DNA from: Heloderma charlesbogerti | Lineage: Eukaryota; Chordata; Lepidosauria; Squamata; Helodermatidae | Direction of reading: 5' to 3' | Length of the DNA stretch: 64,000 nucleotides | NCBI GenBank assembly: GCA_026122225.1 | Contig: JANEZZ010001664.1 | Span: 372,001-436,000 of the forward strand | Part shown: positions 24,087-34,339 of the stretch, piece by piece | Numbering within the stretch: position 1 is the stretch's first letter | Layout: every line of letters begins with the position of its first letter | Position numbers and translations under genes: made by a program | Notes under the pieces: generated by a model | Told to the model about the DNA's origin: nothing | Databases searched by the model: none | The model's input: the letters and a program-made list of their open reading frames with translations, nothing else

Positions 24087-26078
24087 TAGGGATGTATGAA
24101 AATCACTTACCTTTTGGGGATTATGCTGATGGTGCGGGGGGAGGCATTCCGTCCCTCCCCCTGGAATCCTTGCTGGGGGGGGAGGTGCTCCGTTCTTCCC
24201 CCCCAGAATCCTGGCCGGCCATCTGTGCTCTGCAATGATTCTGTGGAGCCGCCAGCTGGCTCCGCCAGCAGCCGGACATCTGGCCGCTGGCTAGCAGGGA
24301 CGCAAATGGTGGTGGACGTAGCCGCCGCCGTTTGTGTCCCTGCAGTCAGCCATGATAGGCTATGTAAATGTTTACATACCCTATCACGGCTGATTTTAAA
24401 AAAACAAACGCGCGTACACAAATGGCGGCGCCTATGGGCGCCGCCATTTGCATTCCTTATTTTGGCATGTCTTAGTCTACATAAACATTTACATAGACTA
24501 AGACGGCGAAAATAAGGGGAACACAAATAGCGTAGCATCTACGCTATAGGGGTGGATGAAAGTCACTTACCTGTCGTCGAAGGCCGTTCGCGGTGGGGGG
24601 GAGCGCTTCGCTGCTCCCCCGCGAAGTTCAGGCCGGGGGGGAGGCTTCCCGCCTCGCCCGGCCGAAATTCAGGCCGCGGGGTAGGCTTCCCGCCTCGCCC
24701 GGCCGAAATTCAGGCCGGGGAGGAGGCGCCTCGCCTCGCCCGGCTGCGAACGCGAAAGTAAAAAAAAAAAACACAAAACTTCCCCTGATAGGCTACGTGA
24801 CGATTCACGTAGCCTATCACGGCTAGATCTGCAAAGTCAGCCGTGATAGGCTACGTGAATCGTCACGTAGCCTATCACGGGTGACTTTAAAAAAAAAAAA
24901 CAAACACGTACGCGAATGGCGGCCCCCATAGGGAGCCGCCATTCCCGTTCCTTATGTGGTGGCTGTAGTCTACGTAAATGTTTACGTAGACTACGGCAAA
25001 AATAAGGGCAACGCAAATAGCCTTGCCCTTATTTTCGCCGTAGTCTATGTAAACATTTACGTAACGTTGCCCTTATTTTCGCCGTAGCGTTGCCCTTATT
25101 TTCGCCGTAGTCTACGTAAACATTTACGTAGACTACAGCCACCAAATAAGGAATGGGAATGGCGGCTCCCTATGGGGGCCGCCATTCGCGTACGCGCTTT
25201 TTTTTTTTTTTTTTAAAGTCACCCGTGATAGGCTACGTGACGATTCACGTAGCCTATCACGGCTGACTTTGCAGATCTAGCCGTGATAGGCTACGTGAAT
25301 CGTCACGTAGCCTATCAGGGGAAGTTTTTTTTTTTTTTCTTTCATTACAATGGCAGCGGCGGCAGCCGGTCGAAAGACCGGCTGCCGCTCCCGCCTCGCT
25401 CGAAAACCCGCCGAACCGCCGGCCGGACCAGCCACCGGGGGAAATTCGCAAAAGGTAAGTCTCGTCCCGGGGGGGGGTGCGGGGTGCGGGGGGGTGTGGA
25501 GGATTTCTCCCCGAAACTTGTTCAGGGGGCCGAACACGTTGGCGCTCGGCCCCCCGTAGTTTCGGGGAGAAATTCTCCGCCATCCCTACTACGCTATTTG
25601 CATTCCCCTTATTTTTCGCCGTCTTAGTCTACGTAAATGTTTACATAGACTAAGACATGCCAAAATAAGGAACACAAATGGCGGCGCCCGTGGGCACCGC
25701 CATTTGCATACCCGCATGTTTTTGTTTTTGTTTTTAATCAGCCGTGATAGCTATGTAAACATTTACGTAGCCTATCACAGTGTTTTTAAAAAAATCTAGC
25801 TGTGATAGTCTACGTAAATCTTTACGTAGCCTATGACTTTTTTTTTTTTTTTACTGGAAATGGCGGCGGCAGCCGGTCAGAAGACTGGCCACTGCCGCAC
25901 CGCCGCCGCAGCCGCTGTAGCCGCCGCAGCCACCGCCACCAGGAAGATCCGCCCCAGGTAAGTCCCGTCCCGGGGGGGTGGCGGGGGTGGCGGGCCGTTC
26001 TGCCACCGATTTTAGGGGTCCGAATGCGCTGGCATTTGGCCTCCCCGAGGCCTGTGGCGGAACTTTCGTACATCCCTA
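24087..26078 (+). mobile_element. Palindromic hAT-like element in BovB, itself split by a second copy
   Basis: Flanks CTGGTGCT (24079-24086) and GTGGTGCT (26079-26086), 7 of 8; the plus side matches BovB. Total span 1992 bp, of which 24547-25588 and one duplicated 8-mer are a later insertion, leaving about 942 bp. The left end is type D (ATGTATGAAAATCACTTACC). The right end has an E cassette (ATG at 25860, CAG|GTAAGT at 25954) but finishes AACTTTCGTACATCCCTA, a D-like terminus, so the right end is a hybrid. Confidence 0.92.
24547..25588 (+). mobile_element. Palindromic hAT-like element nested in another (D left, E right)
   Basis: A 1042-bp copy with a perfect TSD, CTACGCTA, at 24539-24546 and 25589-25596. 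Rejoining restores the host element's GCGTAG..CTACGCTATTTG palindrome. It begins TAGGGGTGGATGAAAGTCAC. The E cassette is open from ATG 25350 (Met-Ala5-GRKTG) in phase 0 to AAG|GTAAGT at 25454-25459. Most CpG positions in its cores are intact (CTACGTGA, CACGTAGC), which suggests a young insertion. A local triplication of CCTTATTTTCGCCGTAG lies at about 25024-25110. Confidence 0.95.
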
Positions 26079-26452
26079 GTGGTGCTGGAGGAAAATTCTG
26101 AGAGTGCCTTGGACTGCAAGACGATCAAACCAGTCCATACTCCAGGAAATAAAGCCAGACTGCTCACTTGAGGGAAGGATATTAAAGGCAAAACTGAAGT
26201 ACTTTGGCCACATCATGAGAAGACAGGATATCCTGGAGAAGATGCTGATGCTAGGGAAAGTGGAAGGCAAAAGGAAGAGGGGCCAACCAAGGGCAAGATG
26301 GATGGATCATATTCTGGAGGTGATGGACTCAACCTTGGGGGAGATAGGGGTGGCAACGGTCGACAGGAAGCTCTGGCGTGGGCTGGTCCATGAAGTCACG
26401 AGGAGTCGGAAGTGACTGAACGAATAAACAAGAAAAACAAAACCAAGATGGT

Positions 26453-27002
26453 GAATTATCTAGACATTATGGAAACTGTGGGTGGGCTAAAAAATGCACC
26501 CAGTGTCCAGTCTAAGGAAACAGCCAAAAAATTCTATTCTGCTGCCCCCAAAAGGATGACTGGCTGATCCCATAATATGGAAGGACAGGTGGATGGGTTG
26601 CTGGATGTGCTGCAAAGAGGAAGAGAATGGGGCAGCACAGCCTTATAAAGTCCCTCCCTGATTGTAAGGACATCCCCTTCAATGACATACCAGGATGCCC
26701 CCCATCATGTGCCCCTATCTAAGCTTCAAAGGTGGTAGGGCAATGTGCCACCCTTTGTAACGATGGAGGGACACCATTTTTCCTGCAAGCCTGTGATCAA
26801 AGCCAGTATTGTTGATTTTTAATCTTTTTTTTTTTTAAGATGGACTAAATGGTAATGAGTCCAAGATGTCTCATGGATGTAGAACTTGAGTTAAGTCTCC
26901 CTAATTCTAACACTCTTATCCATTCAACCATGGTGACACATTGACACTGCACAGAAGTGTCCAGTCAGGTGGTGGAGAATGAGAGTGGGGCCCTAACAGC
27001 CT
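26453..27002. other. Unannotated DNA
   Basis: No gene seen. The region ends in a short (TGCC)n run and a (TTAG)n run at about 27001-27035. Confidence 0.35.
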
Positions 27003-27035
27003 GCCTGCCTGCCTGCCTAATTAGTTAGTTAGTTA

Positions 27036-27330
27036 TTTTATTTGTACCCCACCATTCTGCAAAAAAAAAGTACTCAAGGTGGCTTACAGAACCAGTTAGA
27101 ATGGATTAAACAATACATTAAAATGCAATAAAAACATAACAATTACAGGAGAAAATATCATTAAAAACAGCACCCTGTGACCAGCCCTGGTCAATAGTCT
27201 GGCCTCAGCATTCTGGACCAGGTGAAGTTTCTGAACAGTTTTTGAAGGCAGCCCCCACATGGAGCATATTACAGTAGTCCAGACAGATAACTAAGTCATG
27301 CGTGACCACGGCCAGTCTAATATGGTAGTG
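27036..27330 (-). mobile_element. L2-type LINE 3' region
   Basis: TTTGTACCCCACCATTCTGC then ACTCAAGGTGGCTTACA on the plus strand is the complement of the L2 tail; further in, GGACCAGGTGAAGTTTCTG and TTACAGTAGTCCAGAC match the usual L2 3' untranslated and coding end. It is 5' truncated. Confidence 0.7.
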
Positions 27331-27378
27331 CAGCTTATCTTTCATGGAACAATATAATATTCTTAAATATGGGACAAA

Positions 27379-27381
<3 letters not shown>

Positions 27382-27410
<29 letters not shown>

Positions 27411-27432
27411 ATCTATCTATCATCTATCTGTA
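27382..27432 (+). repeat. (TATC)n microsatellite
   Basis: Eight or more ATCT/TATC units followed by interrupted copies. Confidence 0.95.
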
Positions 27433-28517
27433 TATATGCATACATGCATTTGTGGATATCCATGGAAATATGAGCAAACAGAATCAAGCAGTGATGCTAG
27501 AGGAAGTACTGCTTTTCACTCACACACTTAAAATCAACCCACTTAAAATGTATAAATGTTGCTTTTATGCAAAAGACAGTCGCAACTCTTATCAATCATT
27601 ACCTGAACAATAGCAGTGAAATTACAGTCTCAGTAGCCAGCCAAACTGGCTGGTAACTGATTGCTGCAACCGATGATTTTATGCTCTTTAATCTTGCACA
27701 GCATTTTAAACAAACCTGGACTTCATCAGAGGATTCTGATTTTAACAGATTTGGCTGCTGAGAAGAGTGTGATTCTGCCTGGCTTCTGAACTGATGGTTC
27801 AAACTTTCCGAATTTTGTTATTTCCAATTACTAATAGCATCAGCTTGAAGATAAGTATACTGCAGGCAATTGTATCTTAGTACGTATATGCTGTGCTTTC
27901 TTCTGCACATCTATTCCTGGGTAAGTGATGGGATTTTGAGTGAAGAACCTGACCTTGCTTAAAGAAATGATGAAGAAATGTCAGCTCAGAGTTATGAAAG
28001 GCTAAAATGATGACGGAAAAAAATGGCTTTAAGGCATGATCCTGCAAATAAGTGTTCATGATAGAGTGTATGTAGACATGAACCCTTAGTGTTGCTCTGA
28101 AAATTGTGTGTTGCTGCAGCATGGGTTGGTGGCGCTGTTCCTGCAATGGCCAAAACAACTGTGTTTCAGAGGAATCTGCCTTATACCATGTCACACTATT
28201 TGTCTATCTAGCACACTTGTCTACCCTGTAGCTCCTGAGGTTTTCGTAACTGTAGCACATGAGGGTTTCAAACTCACATCATTGTCTGCATAATCCTTTT
28301 AACTTGAGATGCTGGGGTTGAAGCTGGGGTTGAAGCCTGGACCTTCTGCATGCAATATGGATCCCTGGGGGCAGCGATCTTTTCCTCCGGGGATGCCCCT
28401 GGGAACAATACTATGTGATGTCCTGAGAAAGGCATAACATGATTCCCAGGAGCACTTGTGGCTATATTTTCAAAGCACACAGCAGCCAGGCTTCCAAGGG
28501 TATAGTCAATCAATGGA
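27433..28517. other. Unannotated DNA
   Basis: No gene or clear repeat seen. Confidence 0.35.
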
Positions 28518-28565
28518 TTGTTGTTGTTGCTGTTGTTGTTGTTATTATTATTATTATTATTATTA
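28518..28565 (+). repeat. (GTT)n/(ATT)n microsatellite
   Basis: Alternating GTT then ATT units. Translated on the minus strand it gives a poly-Asn frame, which is an artefact. Confidence 0.9.
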
Positions 28566-29104
28566 CATTTCTTAATCACCCATCTGGCCAGTCACCTGGC
28601 CACTCTGGGTGATGTATATCAATACAAACAGTTTTTAAACAATAAAATTTTACATTTAAACATCGTATCTCTAAAAATACCTTAGCCCACCCCAAAAGCC
28701 TGCCTGAACAACCACGTTTTGAATGTGTGGCAGAAGCTCATTAAAGAGGGGGCATGGCGGAGTTCCCTAGGGAGGGAATTCCACAGAGTGGGGTCCACCA
28801 CACAGAAGGCCCTCTCCCTCATCCTCACCAGCCTAGCTGTCCTGGCTGATGGAACAGAGAGAAGGCCATCCGAGGCTGATCTTTTTGAGTGGCCTGTCTG
28901 GTGCTGCTGGAGGCACTCCTTGAGATAGCCTGAGCCAGAACCATATAGAGTTTTAAAGGTCAAAACCAACACCTTGAATTTGGCCCGGACAACAACTGGC
29001 AACCAGTGCAACTCCTTCAGCACCAGAGTGAGGTGATCATGCCGGTGGCTGCCTTTAATTGGCTTTTTAAAAGCCTGAAGAAAGGAGGGAATCCCCACCC
29101 TCAC
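28566..29104 (-). mobile_element. L2-type LINE ORF2 C-terminus and 3' tail
   Basis: The minus strand encodes the conserved L2 ORF2 end from 29104 to 28682: KELHWLPVVVRAKFKVLVLTFK, LYGSGSGYLKECL, RTARLVRMRERAFCVVDPTLWNSLP and LRHAPSLMSFCHTFKTWLF. It lies downstream of where the reverse transcriptase would be, which is absent. The 3' UTR runs to about 28566 (CATTTCTTAATCACCC). It keeps a long open frame for such an old fragment, so the copy is not very degraded. Confidence 0.85.
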
Positions 29105-29520
29105 CCCCTATTTGGAACCTATCACCCTACCTGAATCCTGCACTCTACCAGAATGTTCATTCTTCTCTCCTGGACTTGGGGGGGGGGGGGGTTGTGTCCC
29201 TCCTTGAACTGTAAACACTGGGCAGAGGAAGGGCAACTTATGCGTTCTCATGAAGCTCTTCTGAGAAGTGCAAAGGTCTTGGCTGTGTCAGCAATGATGA
29301 TCAATGTTTACAGTTGTCATGTTTAATAGAAACTGAAGTCACTAGGAGCAAATTTACATATGCATGTGCAACTGCAGCAGCAAGCAGTGGTCATCATCCA
29401 ACCACAATACTCTCCATGTTTCAATTGATTCAGATGAGACATTAAGGAGCAAGTCATTCCTGGGTTTATGCGCAGGACATGACTGTGTGAACAAGCCTGA
29501 AAGGCAGCCGAGAAATATAG
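29105..29520. other. Unannotated DNA
   Basis: No gene; a G-run lies near 29179-29191. Confidence 0.35.
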
Positions 29521-29530
29521 TAAGTAATGT

Positions 29531-29983
29531 GGGGAGCAATCCTATGGCCATTAGACAGCGTCTAGACAGCCATAGGCTATGCTGTTTCCTGGGAACCGAC
29601 CACGGAGCCCTCACTCCAAGGTCGGTTCCCAGAGAACCAACCTTCTCCCACTTCTGCGCTGCCTTGGAGGCAGCACGGATCAGCCCCGTCCTCCGCGCTC
29701 ACAAGAGGCATGCGGATCAGCTGGAAAGGGGCATGGCTGGGGGTGTTCCAGGGCAGGGAGATCGTGATTGCCTGTATGACACATCCTATGTGTCGTACAG
29801 CAGCCTCCTTCCCCGCTCCATCCTCCTGTGGCTAGTGACAGCCACAATCAACAGTCTAGCCGAAAAAGCAGGGCAAGAGAAGCACAGTGGGAACGATCCC
29901 CTCTGTGCTTCTCCTGCCCTGCTTTGGATAGGTGGTTGCCTCCGAGTTCAGAGGCAGCCACCTACCTAGATAGGATTGCTCCC
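29531..29983 (+). mobile_element. MITE of a different family built from palindromes
   Basis: Termini GGGGAGCAATCCTA and TAGGATTGCTCCC form an inverted repeat. Flanks TAAGTAAT (29521-29528) and TAAGTAAA (29984-29991) look like an 8-bp TSD with two extra bases on the left. Inside are separate inverted pairs: GGGAACCGACCACGG with AAGGTCGGTTCCC, and AGCAGGGCAAGAGAAGCACAG with CTGTGCTTCTCCTGCCCTGC. No coding capacity. Confidence 0.75.
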
Positions 29984-30078
29984 TAAGTAAATTTACTGGG
30001 CAAATTCAGGGTGCTTAAGGTTTGAGAAAGCTAGTGTAAAGGTGCAGAAGCACAGTATCATGAAACTGTTTTGCACAC

Positions 30079-30608
30079 TAGGGATGGTGGAGAATTCCGC
30101 CATGGATCTCAGTGAGGCCGAATGCCAGTACATTTGCCCCCCCGAAACCTGTGGTGGAACAAAGCCCCCCTGCCACACCACCCCACGAAAGTCGTGCGAA
30201 ACAGAGCACCTACTTGGTGCCATTTGCACTGCTTTGCGAATGGTGGCCGCATCTGCGGCCGCCATTCGCTTCACGATTTTTGCCATGATAGGCTACGTAA
30301 TGCACGTAGGGACGCCTAATGCAGGGACACCATTTGCACCCCTGCGGAGGCCGTGATAATACTTACGTAGCCTATCACGGCAAAAAAAAGAGACGCAAAT
30401 GGCGGTGGCTATGGCAGCCGCCAGTTGCGTCCCTGCACAGCTCATCAGCAGCTGGATGTTGCTGCGGGTGGCCCCGGCCGGCGGGCGGCTCCGCGGAGTC
30501 ACCATGGAGCGGAGCCAGCCGGCGAGGATTTCTGGGGGAGGCACAGAGCCCCTCCCCCCACCGCGGATGTCACGAAATGAAACAGGTGAGTCGTTTCGTA
30601 CATCTCTA
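30079..30608 (+). mobile_element. Palindromic hAT-like element (E left, D right), reduced
   Basis: A 530-bp copy with flanks TTGCACAC (30071-30078) and CTGCACAC (30609-30616), 7 of 8. Its central palindrome at 30286-30380 is incomplete (GGCTACGTAATGCACGTAGG, then ATACTTACGTAGCC), as if internal arms were lost. D-end donor match ACAG|GTGAGT at about 30585. Confidence 0.88.
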
Positions 30609-31291
30609 CTGCACACCAAAGCGTCAAGGATGCCCCAAATTAGCAATTCAGCTTTATGAGTCTAGCAGGAAATGTAGTGGCCTGTTAACATGAACTGTTT
30701 AAATGCCAGTGGAAAAGATCACTAAGTGGACTGGCAGACATTGCAAATTTAAGAGTTTTTAATTGAGCATATACTGTAAGACTGTAAATCAAGAGTGGGC
30801 AGAAGGTGTTTTGGACTTCACCTCTAGAGCGGTATGCAAATGGTCTCTTGAAATTATCTACCTTACGTGTGGGCAGATAAATGTAGGAGACAATTTCACT
30901 GAATTTCTCCAGGAGGAGGAGAAATTCTCACTTGGAGGAGGAGGTGCAAATGCACAGTTACAAGATGGCAGATATTTGGCTCAACAATACTATAAGCAAG
31001 AAGGATCTTGGAATTCTGGGAGATCACAAGCTGAAAAGAGCCAACAATGTGATGTGGCTGCAAAAAAGACAAATGCTATTTTGGGCTGCATTAATAGAAG
31101 CATAGCTTCCAAATCCCATGAAGTACTAGTTCCCCTCTACTCGGCACTGGTTAGGCCTCATCTTGAGTACTGTGTCCAGTTCTGGGTACCACACTTTAAG
31201 AAGGATTCAGACAAACAGGAGAGGGTTCAGAGGAGGGCAATGAAGATGACCAGGGGACTGGAAACAAATCCCTATGAGGAGTAGGGATATT

Positions 31292-31963
31292 TAGGGATGT
31301 ACGAAAGGCACTTAGCTTTCGCGGATTATGTTGATGTTGGGGGGGGAGGTGCTCCGTCCCTCCCCTCGGAATCCTGGATGGGGGGGAGGCGCTCCATTCC
31401 CCCCCCCCTGGAATCCTGGCTGGCTGGCTGTGATCCGCAGGGATTCTGCGGAGCCGCCTGCCAGCTCCGCCAGCAGCCAGACATCCGGCCACTGGCTAGC
31501 AGGGACGCAAATGGCTGCCATTTGCGTTCCTTATTTTGGCATGTCTTAGTCTATGTCAAGATTTACGTAGACTAAGACAGCGAAAATAAGGGGAACGCAA
31601 ATAAGTCAAATAAGGGGAACACAAACATTTACGTAGCCCATCACGTTTTTTTTTTAAACTTAGCCGTGATAGGCTATGTAAATCTTTACGTAGCCTATCA
31701 TTTTTTTTTTTTTTTTTAACTGGAAATGGCAGCGGCGGCAGCCGGTCGGAAGACCGGCCACCAGAGCCGCCGCCGCAGAACTGCCACCTAACTGCCACCG
31801 AACCGCTGCCGGAGCCGCCGCCGGAGCTGCTGCTGCCAGGACGATCTGCCCCAGGTAAGTTGGAGCCGCCACCGGAGCCGCTGCCGCGAGGAAGATCCGC
31901 CCCAGGTAAGTCCCTGGCATTCGGCCTCCCCGAGATCCATGGTGGAATTCTGTGACATCCCTA
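31292..31963 (+). mobile_element. Palindromic hAT-like element inside another element's terminal repeat (D left, E right)
   Basis: A 672-bp copy with a perfect TSD, GGGATATT, at 31284-31291 and 31964-31971. The TSD is part of the host element's own terminus. Two tandem copies of a 51-bp cassette end in CCAG|GTAAGT at 31855 and 31906. Its GCATGTCTTAG..CTAAGACAG palindrome (31540-31580) and a single ATAGGC palindrome (31665-31700) remain. Confidence 0.93.
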
Positions 31964-32201
31964 GGGATATTAGAGAATTCCGCCACGGACCCAGGGAGGC
32001 TGAATTCTAGTGATTTCGGCCCCCCAGAATCTGCAACCTGCCCCAACACCCCGCGAAAGCCCCGTGAAATGGAGCCTACCTGGCTGCGGCTCTGGCAGCG
32101 GCGGCATTTGCGACTGCAAATGGCAGCTGCTACGTCGGCCACCATTTGCATCCCTGGCAAGCTGTGATAAGCTATGTAAGTATCTAAGTAGCCTATCATG
32201 G

Positions 32202-32345
32202 TTCAGGAAAGGAAAGGAAAGGAAAGGAAAGGAAAGGGAAGGGAAGGGAAGGGAAAGGGAAGGGAAGGGAAGGGGAAGGGAAAGGAAAGGAAAGGAAAGG
32301 AAAGGAAAGGAAAGGAAAGGAAAGGAAAGGAAAGGAAAGGAAAGG
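32202..32345 (+). repeat. (GGAAA)n / (GGGAA)n pentanucleotide tract
   Basis: About 144 bp of GGAAA with a GGGAA-rich middle. It sits just before a SINE fragment that starts GGTTCCTCTTG, so it may be that SINE's expanded 5' or 3' simple repeat. Confidence 0.95.
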
Positions 32346-33330
32346 TTCCTCTTGTTCAAGCACCGAGTCATTGCTGACCCCTAGAGGGACGCCATTTTTC
32401 CTCGATGTTTTCCTGGCAGACTATATAGTAGGGATGTACGAATGTCACTTACCTTTCGCGGATTATGTTGATGGTGGGGTGGGAGGTGTTCCGTCCCTCC
32501 CCCCGGAATCCTCGATGGGGGGGGAGCCGCTCCGTTCCTCCCCCCCAGAATCCTCCGCAGCCAGCTGTGCTCCACGGCAGCTCTGCGGAGCAGCCAACCA
32601 GGCCCAGCCGGGCCAGAGCCATCCGCAGCCAGATTTCCGGCCATGGAGGGCTCTGGGAAAAAACAAACAAACCCCGCGTACGCAAATGGCGGCGGCTACG
32701 GCTGCCGCCATTTGCGTTCCTTATTTTTGCTGTCTTAATCTACATAAATATTTATGTAGACTAAGACAGTGAAAATAAGGGGAACGCAAATAGCGTAGTG
32801 GATGCTATTTGCATTCCCCTTATTTTTGCCGTCTTAGTCTACGTAAATATTTACGTAGACTAAGACGGCCCAAAATAAGGAACGCAAATGGTGGCGGCCG
32901 TAGCCACCGCCATTTGCATACGCCTTTTTTTTTTTTTTTACCCAGACGTTTTAGGCTATGTAAAAACTTACGTAGCCTATCACATCTCTGTAAAAACAAA
33001 CAAACAAACAAAAAATACCTGCAAGTGGCAGCGGCGGCAGCCGGTCAGAAGACCAGCCACTGCCACTGCCACCGAAGCCACCGCCAGAGCTGCTGCCACC
33101 TAGAAGATCCACCCCAGGTAAGTTTCTTCCCAGGGGGCATCCGCAGGGGGTGGGGGGTGGCAGGCCATTCCACCACAGATTTCGGGGGGCCGAATGCACT
33201 GGCATTCGGCCTCACCGAGATCCGTGGCAGAATTCTCTACCATCCGTACTGTATAGTGGGGTTTGCCTTTGCCTTCCCCAGTCCTAACTACCTTTCCCCC
33301 AGCAAGCTGGGTACTCATTGGCTAAAGACA
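32346..33330 (+). mobile_element. SINE fragment, split by a hAT-like element
   Basis: GTTCAAGCACCGAGTCATTG..CCCCTAGAGGGACGCC..GGCAGACTATATAG up to 32428, continuing GGGGTTTGCCTTTGCC..AGCAAGCTGGGTACTC from 33257. It is the same repeat as at 12940-13045 and is nested within the element beginning at 31282. Confidence 0.6.
32429..33248 (+). mobile_element. Palindromic hAT-like element in the SINE (D left, E right)
   Basis: An 820-bp copy with flanks CTATATAG (32421-32428) and CTGTATAG (33249-33256), 7 of 8. Core palindromes near 32736-32766, 32832-32863 (TTAGTC arms) and 32950-32985 (GGCTATG arms). The E cassette's ATG has decayed to GTG near 33027; its donor match CCAG|GTAAGT is at 33117. Confidence 0.93.
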
Positions 33331-33952
33331 CAGATGCAAATGGCAGCGGCTACGGCAGCTGCCATTTGCAACCCTGTGCAGTCCAGCAGCCATATGTCTG
33401 GCTGTGGGCGGCCCCAGCCAGCGGTTCCGCGGAGTCACCGCAGAGCAGAGCTAGGCGGGGAGGATTCTGAGGGGAGGGACGGAGCGCCTCCCCCCCACCG
33501 CGGATTGCCCGGCACAGAGCCAGGTAAGAGTTTCGTACATCCCTAATGAGGAGAGACTGAAAGAACTGGGCATGAGAAGAGAAGACTGAGAAGAGAAGAC
33601 TGAGGGGAGATATGATAGTGCTCTTCAAGTACTTGAAAGGTTGTCACAGAGGAAGGCCAGGATCTCTTCTCGATCATCCCAGAGTGCAAGACACAGAATA
33701 ATGGGCTCAAGTTACAGGAAGCCAGATTCTGGCTGAACATCAGGAAAAACTTCCTGACTGTTAGAGCAATATCACAATGGAACCAATTACCTAGGGAGGT
33801 AGTGGGCTCTCCCACACTGGAGGCATTCAAGTTGATGCTGGACAGGCATCTGTCAGGGATGCTTTGACTTAGATTCCTGCATTGAGCAGGGGATTGGCCT
33901 CGATGGTCTTATAGGCCCCTTCCAACCCCACTATTCTATGATTCTATGACTA

Positions 33953-34331
33953 TTCTAAGATGCAACATTTTCTCCCAGGTAGGCTCCCCATTGGCAGGGC
34001 TTGTAACTCAGCTTCCTTCTTTTTTGGTAAGGGTTTTGTGCTGCAACAGCATCAACCGTCTTGGCAGGCTGGCCCACTGTTTGCATCCACCGCAATGCAG
34101 GTGGGGGCAGTGTTGTGTCTTGCTCCAAGGATGAGGTAGAGTTAGTGTTCTGCTGGAATCTGTCCTACAATTTTCTGAATTTTTCTCCCTCCACCCCTAA
34201 AAGAGGCTTCCATTGTTCTGCCTCATTCAGGATGTTTTAGAATGGTATTTTTGAGCTTACCTAATCACTGTTAGCCTCCCAGGCTGACCTACATCTCCTG
34301 ATCTGAAAAAGCCCTATGGAAGGAATTACTT
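33953..34331. other. Unannotated DNA
   Basis: Unique-looking sequence between the CR1 end and the next element; no gene seen. Confidence 0.35.
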
Positions 34332-34339
34332 CATGGTGC

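Larger units (their letters stand above)
19024..26441 (+). mobile_element. Full-length BovB (RTE) LINE, split by four DNA-transposon insertions
   Basis: A perfect 11-bp TSD, ACCAAGATGGT, lies at 19013-19023 and 26442-26452, with the BovB 5' leader (AGCAAAGGAGATCGTTACC) after the first copy and the 3' tail (ACTGAACGAATAAACAAG) before the second. BovB sequence occupies 19024-20511, 21208-22362, 23235-23334, 24008-24086 and 26079-26441, roughly 3.15 kb, close to the usual 3.2 kb. The breaks are clean insertions: the coding sequence resumes at each junction. Presence of BovB is a strong squamate marker when combined with CR1 and L2. Confidence 0.95.
31282..33545 (+). mobile_element. Palindromic hAT-like element in CR1, containing two further elements
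   Basis: Perfect TSD ATGAGGAG at 31274-31281 and 33546-33553. Own sequence: 31282-31291 (only the first ten bases, TAGGGATATT), 31972 to about 32420, and 33257-33545. Its E end is split by the element at 31292 and its interior by the one at 32429. It also carries a (GGAAA)n tract and a SINE fragment. The D end has CCAG|GTAAGA at 33521. Confidence 0.93.
30990..33952 (+). mobile_element. CR1 LINE 3' part, split by a compound DNA-transposon insertion
   Basis: The CR1 ORF2 C-terminus reads [39 protein letters not shown] and [11 protein letters not shown] through 31281, then resumes at 33546 after a 2264-bp insertion (AGACTGAAAGAACTGGGCAT) and ends at ATTCTATGATTCTATGA near 33950. The insertion is bounded by an ATGAGGAG direct repeat, and that sequence occurs once in uninterrupted CR1. 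5' truncated. Confidence 0.88.

Noticed and set aside
28274..28579. Poly-asparagine protein on the minus strand
   Set aside because: It is the translation of an (ATT)n/(GTT)n microsatellite.
29364..29969. A 201-codon plus-strand frame
   Set aside because: It lies across a non-coding MITE (29531-29983), has no domain-like features and starts before the MITE's TSD, so it is chance.
32202..32345. (GGAAA)n tract as a satellite or origin
   Set aside because: It is a short local pentanucleotide microsatellite next to a SINE fragment; nothing else supports a larger role.
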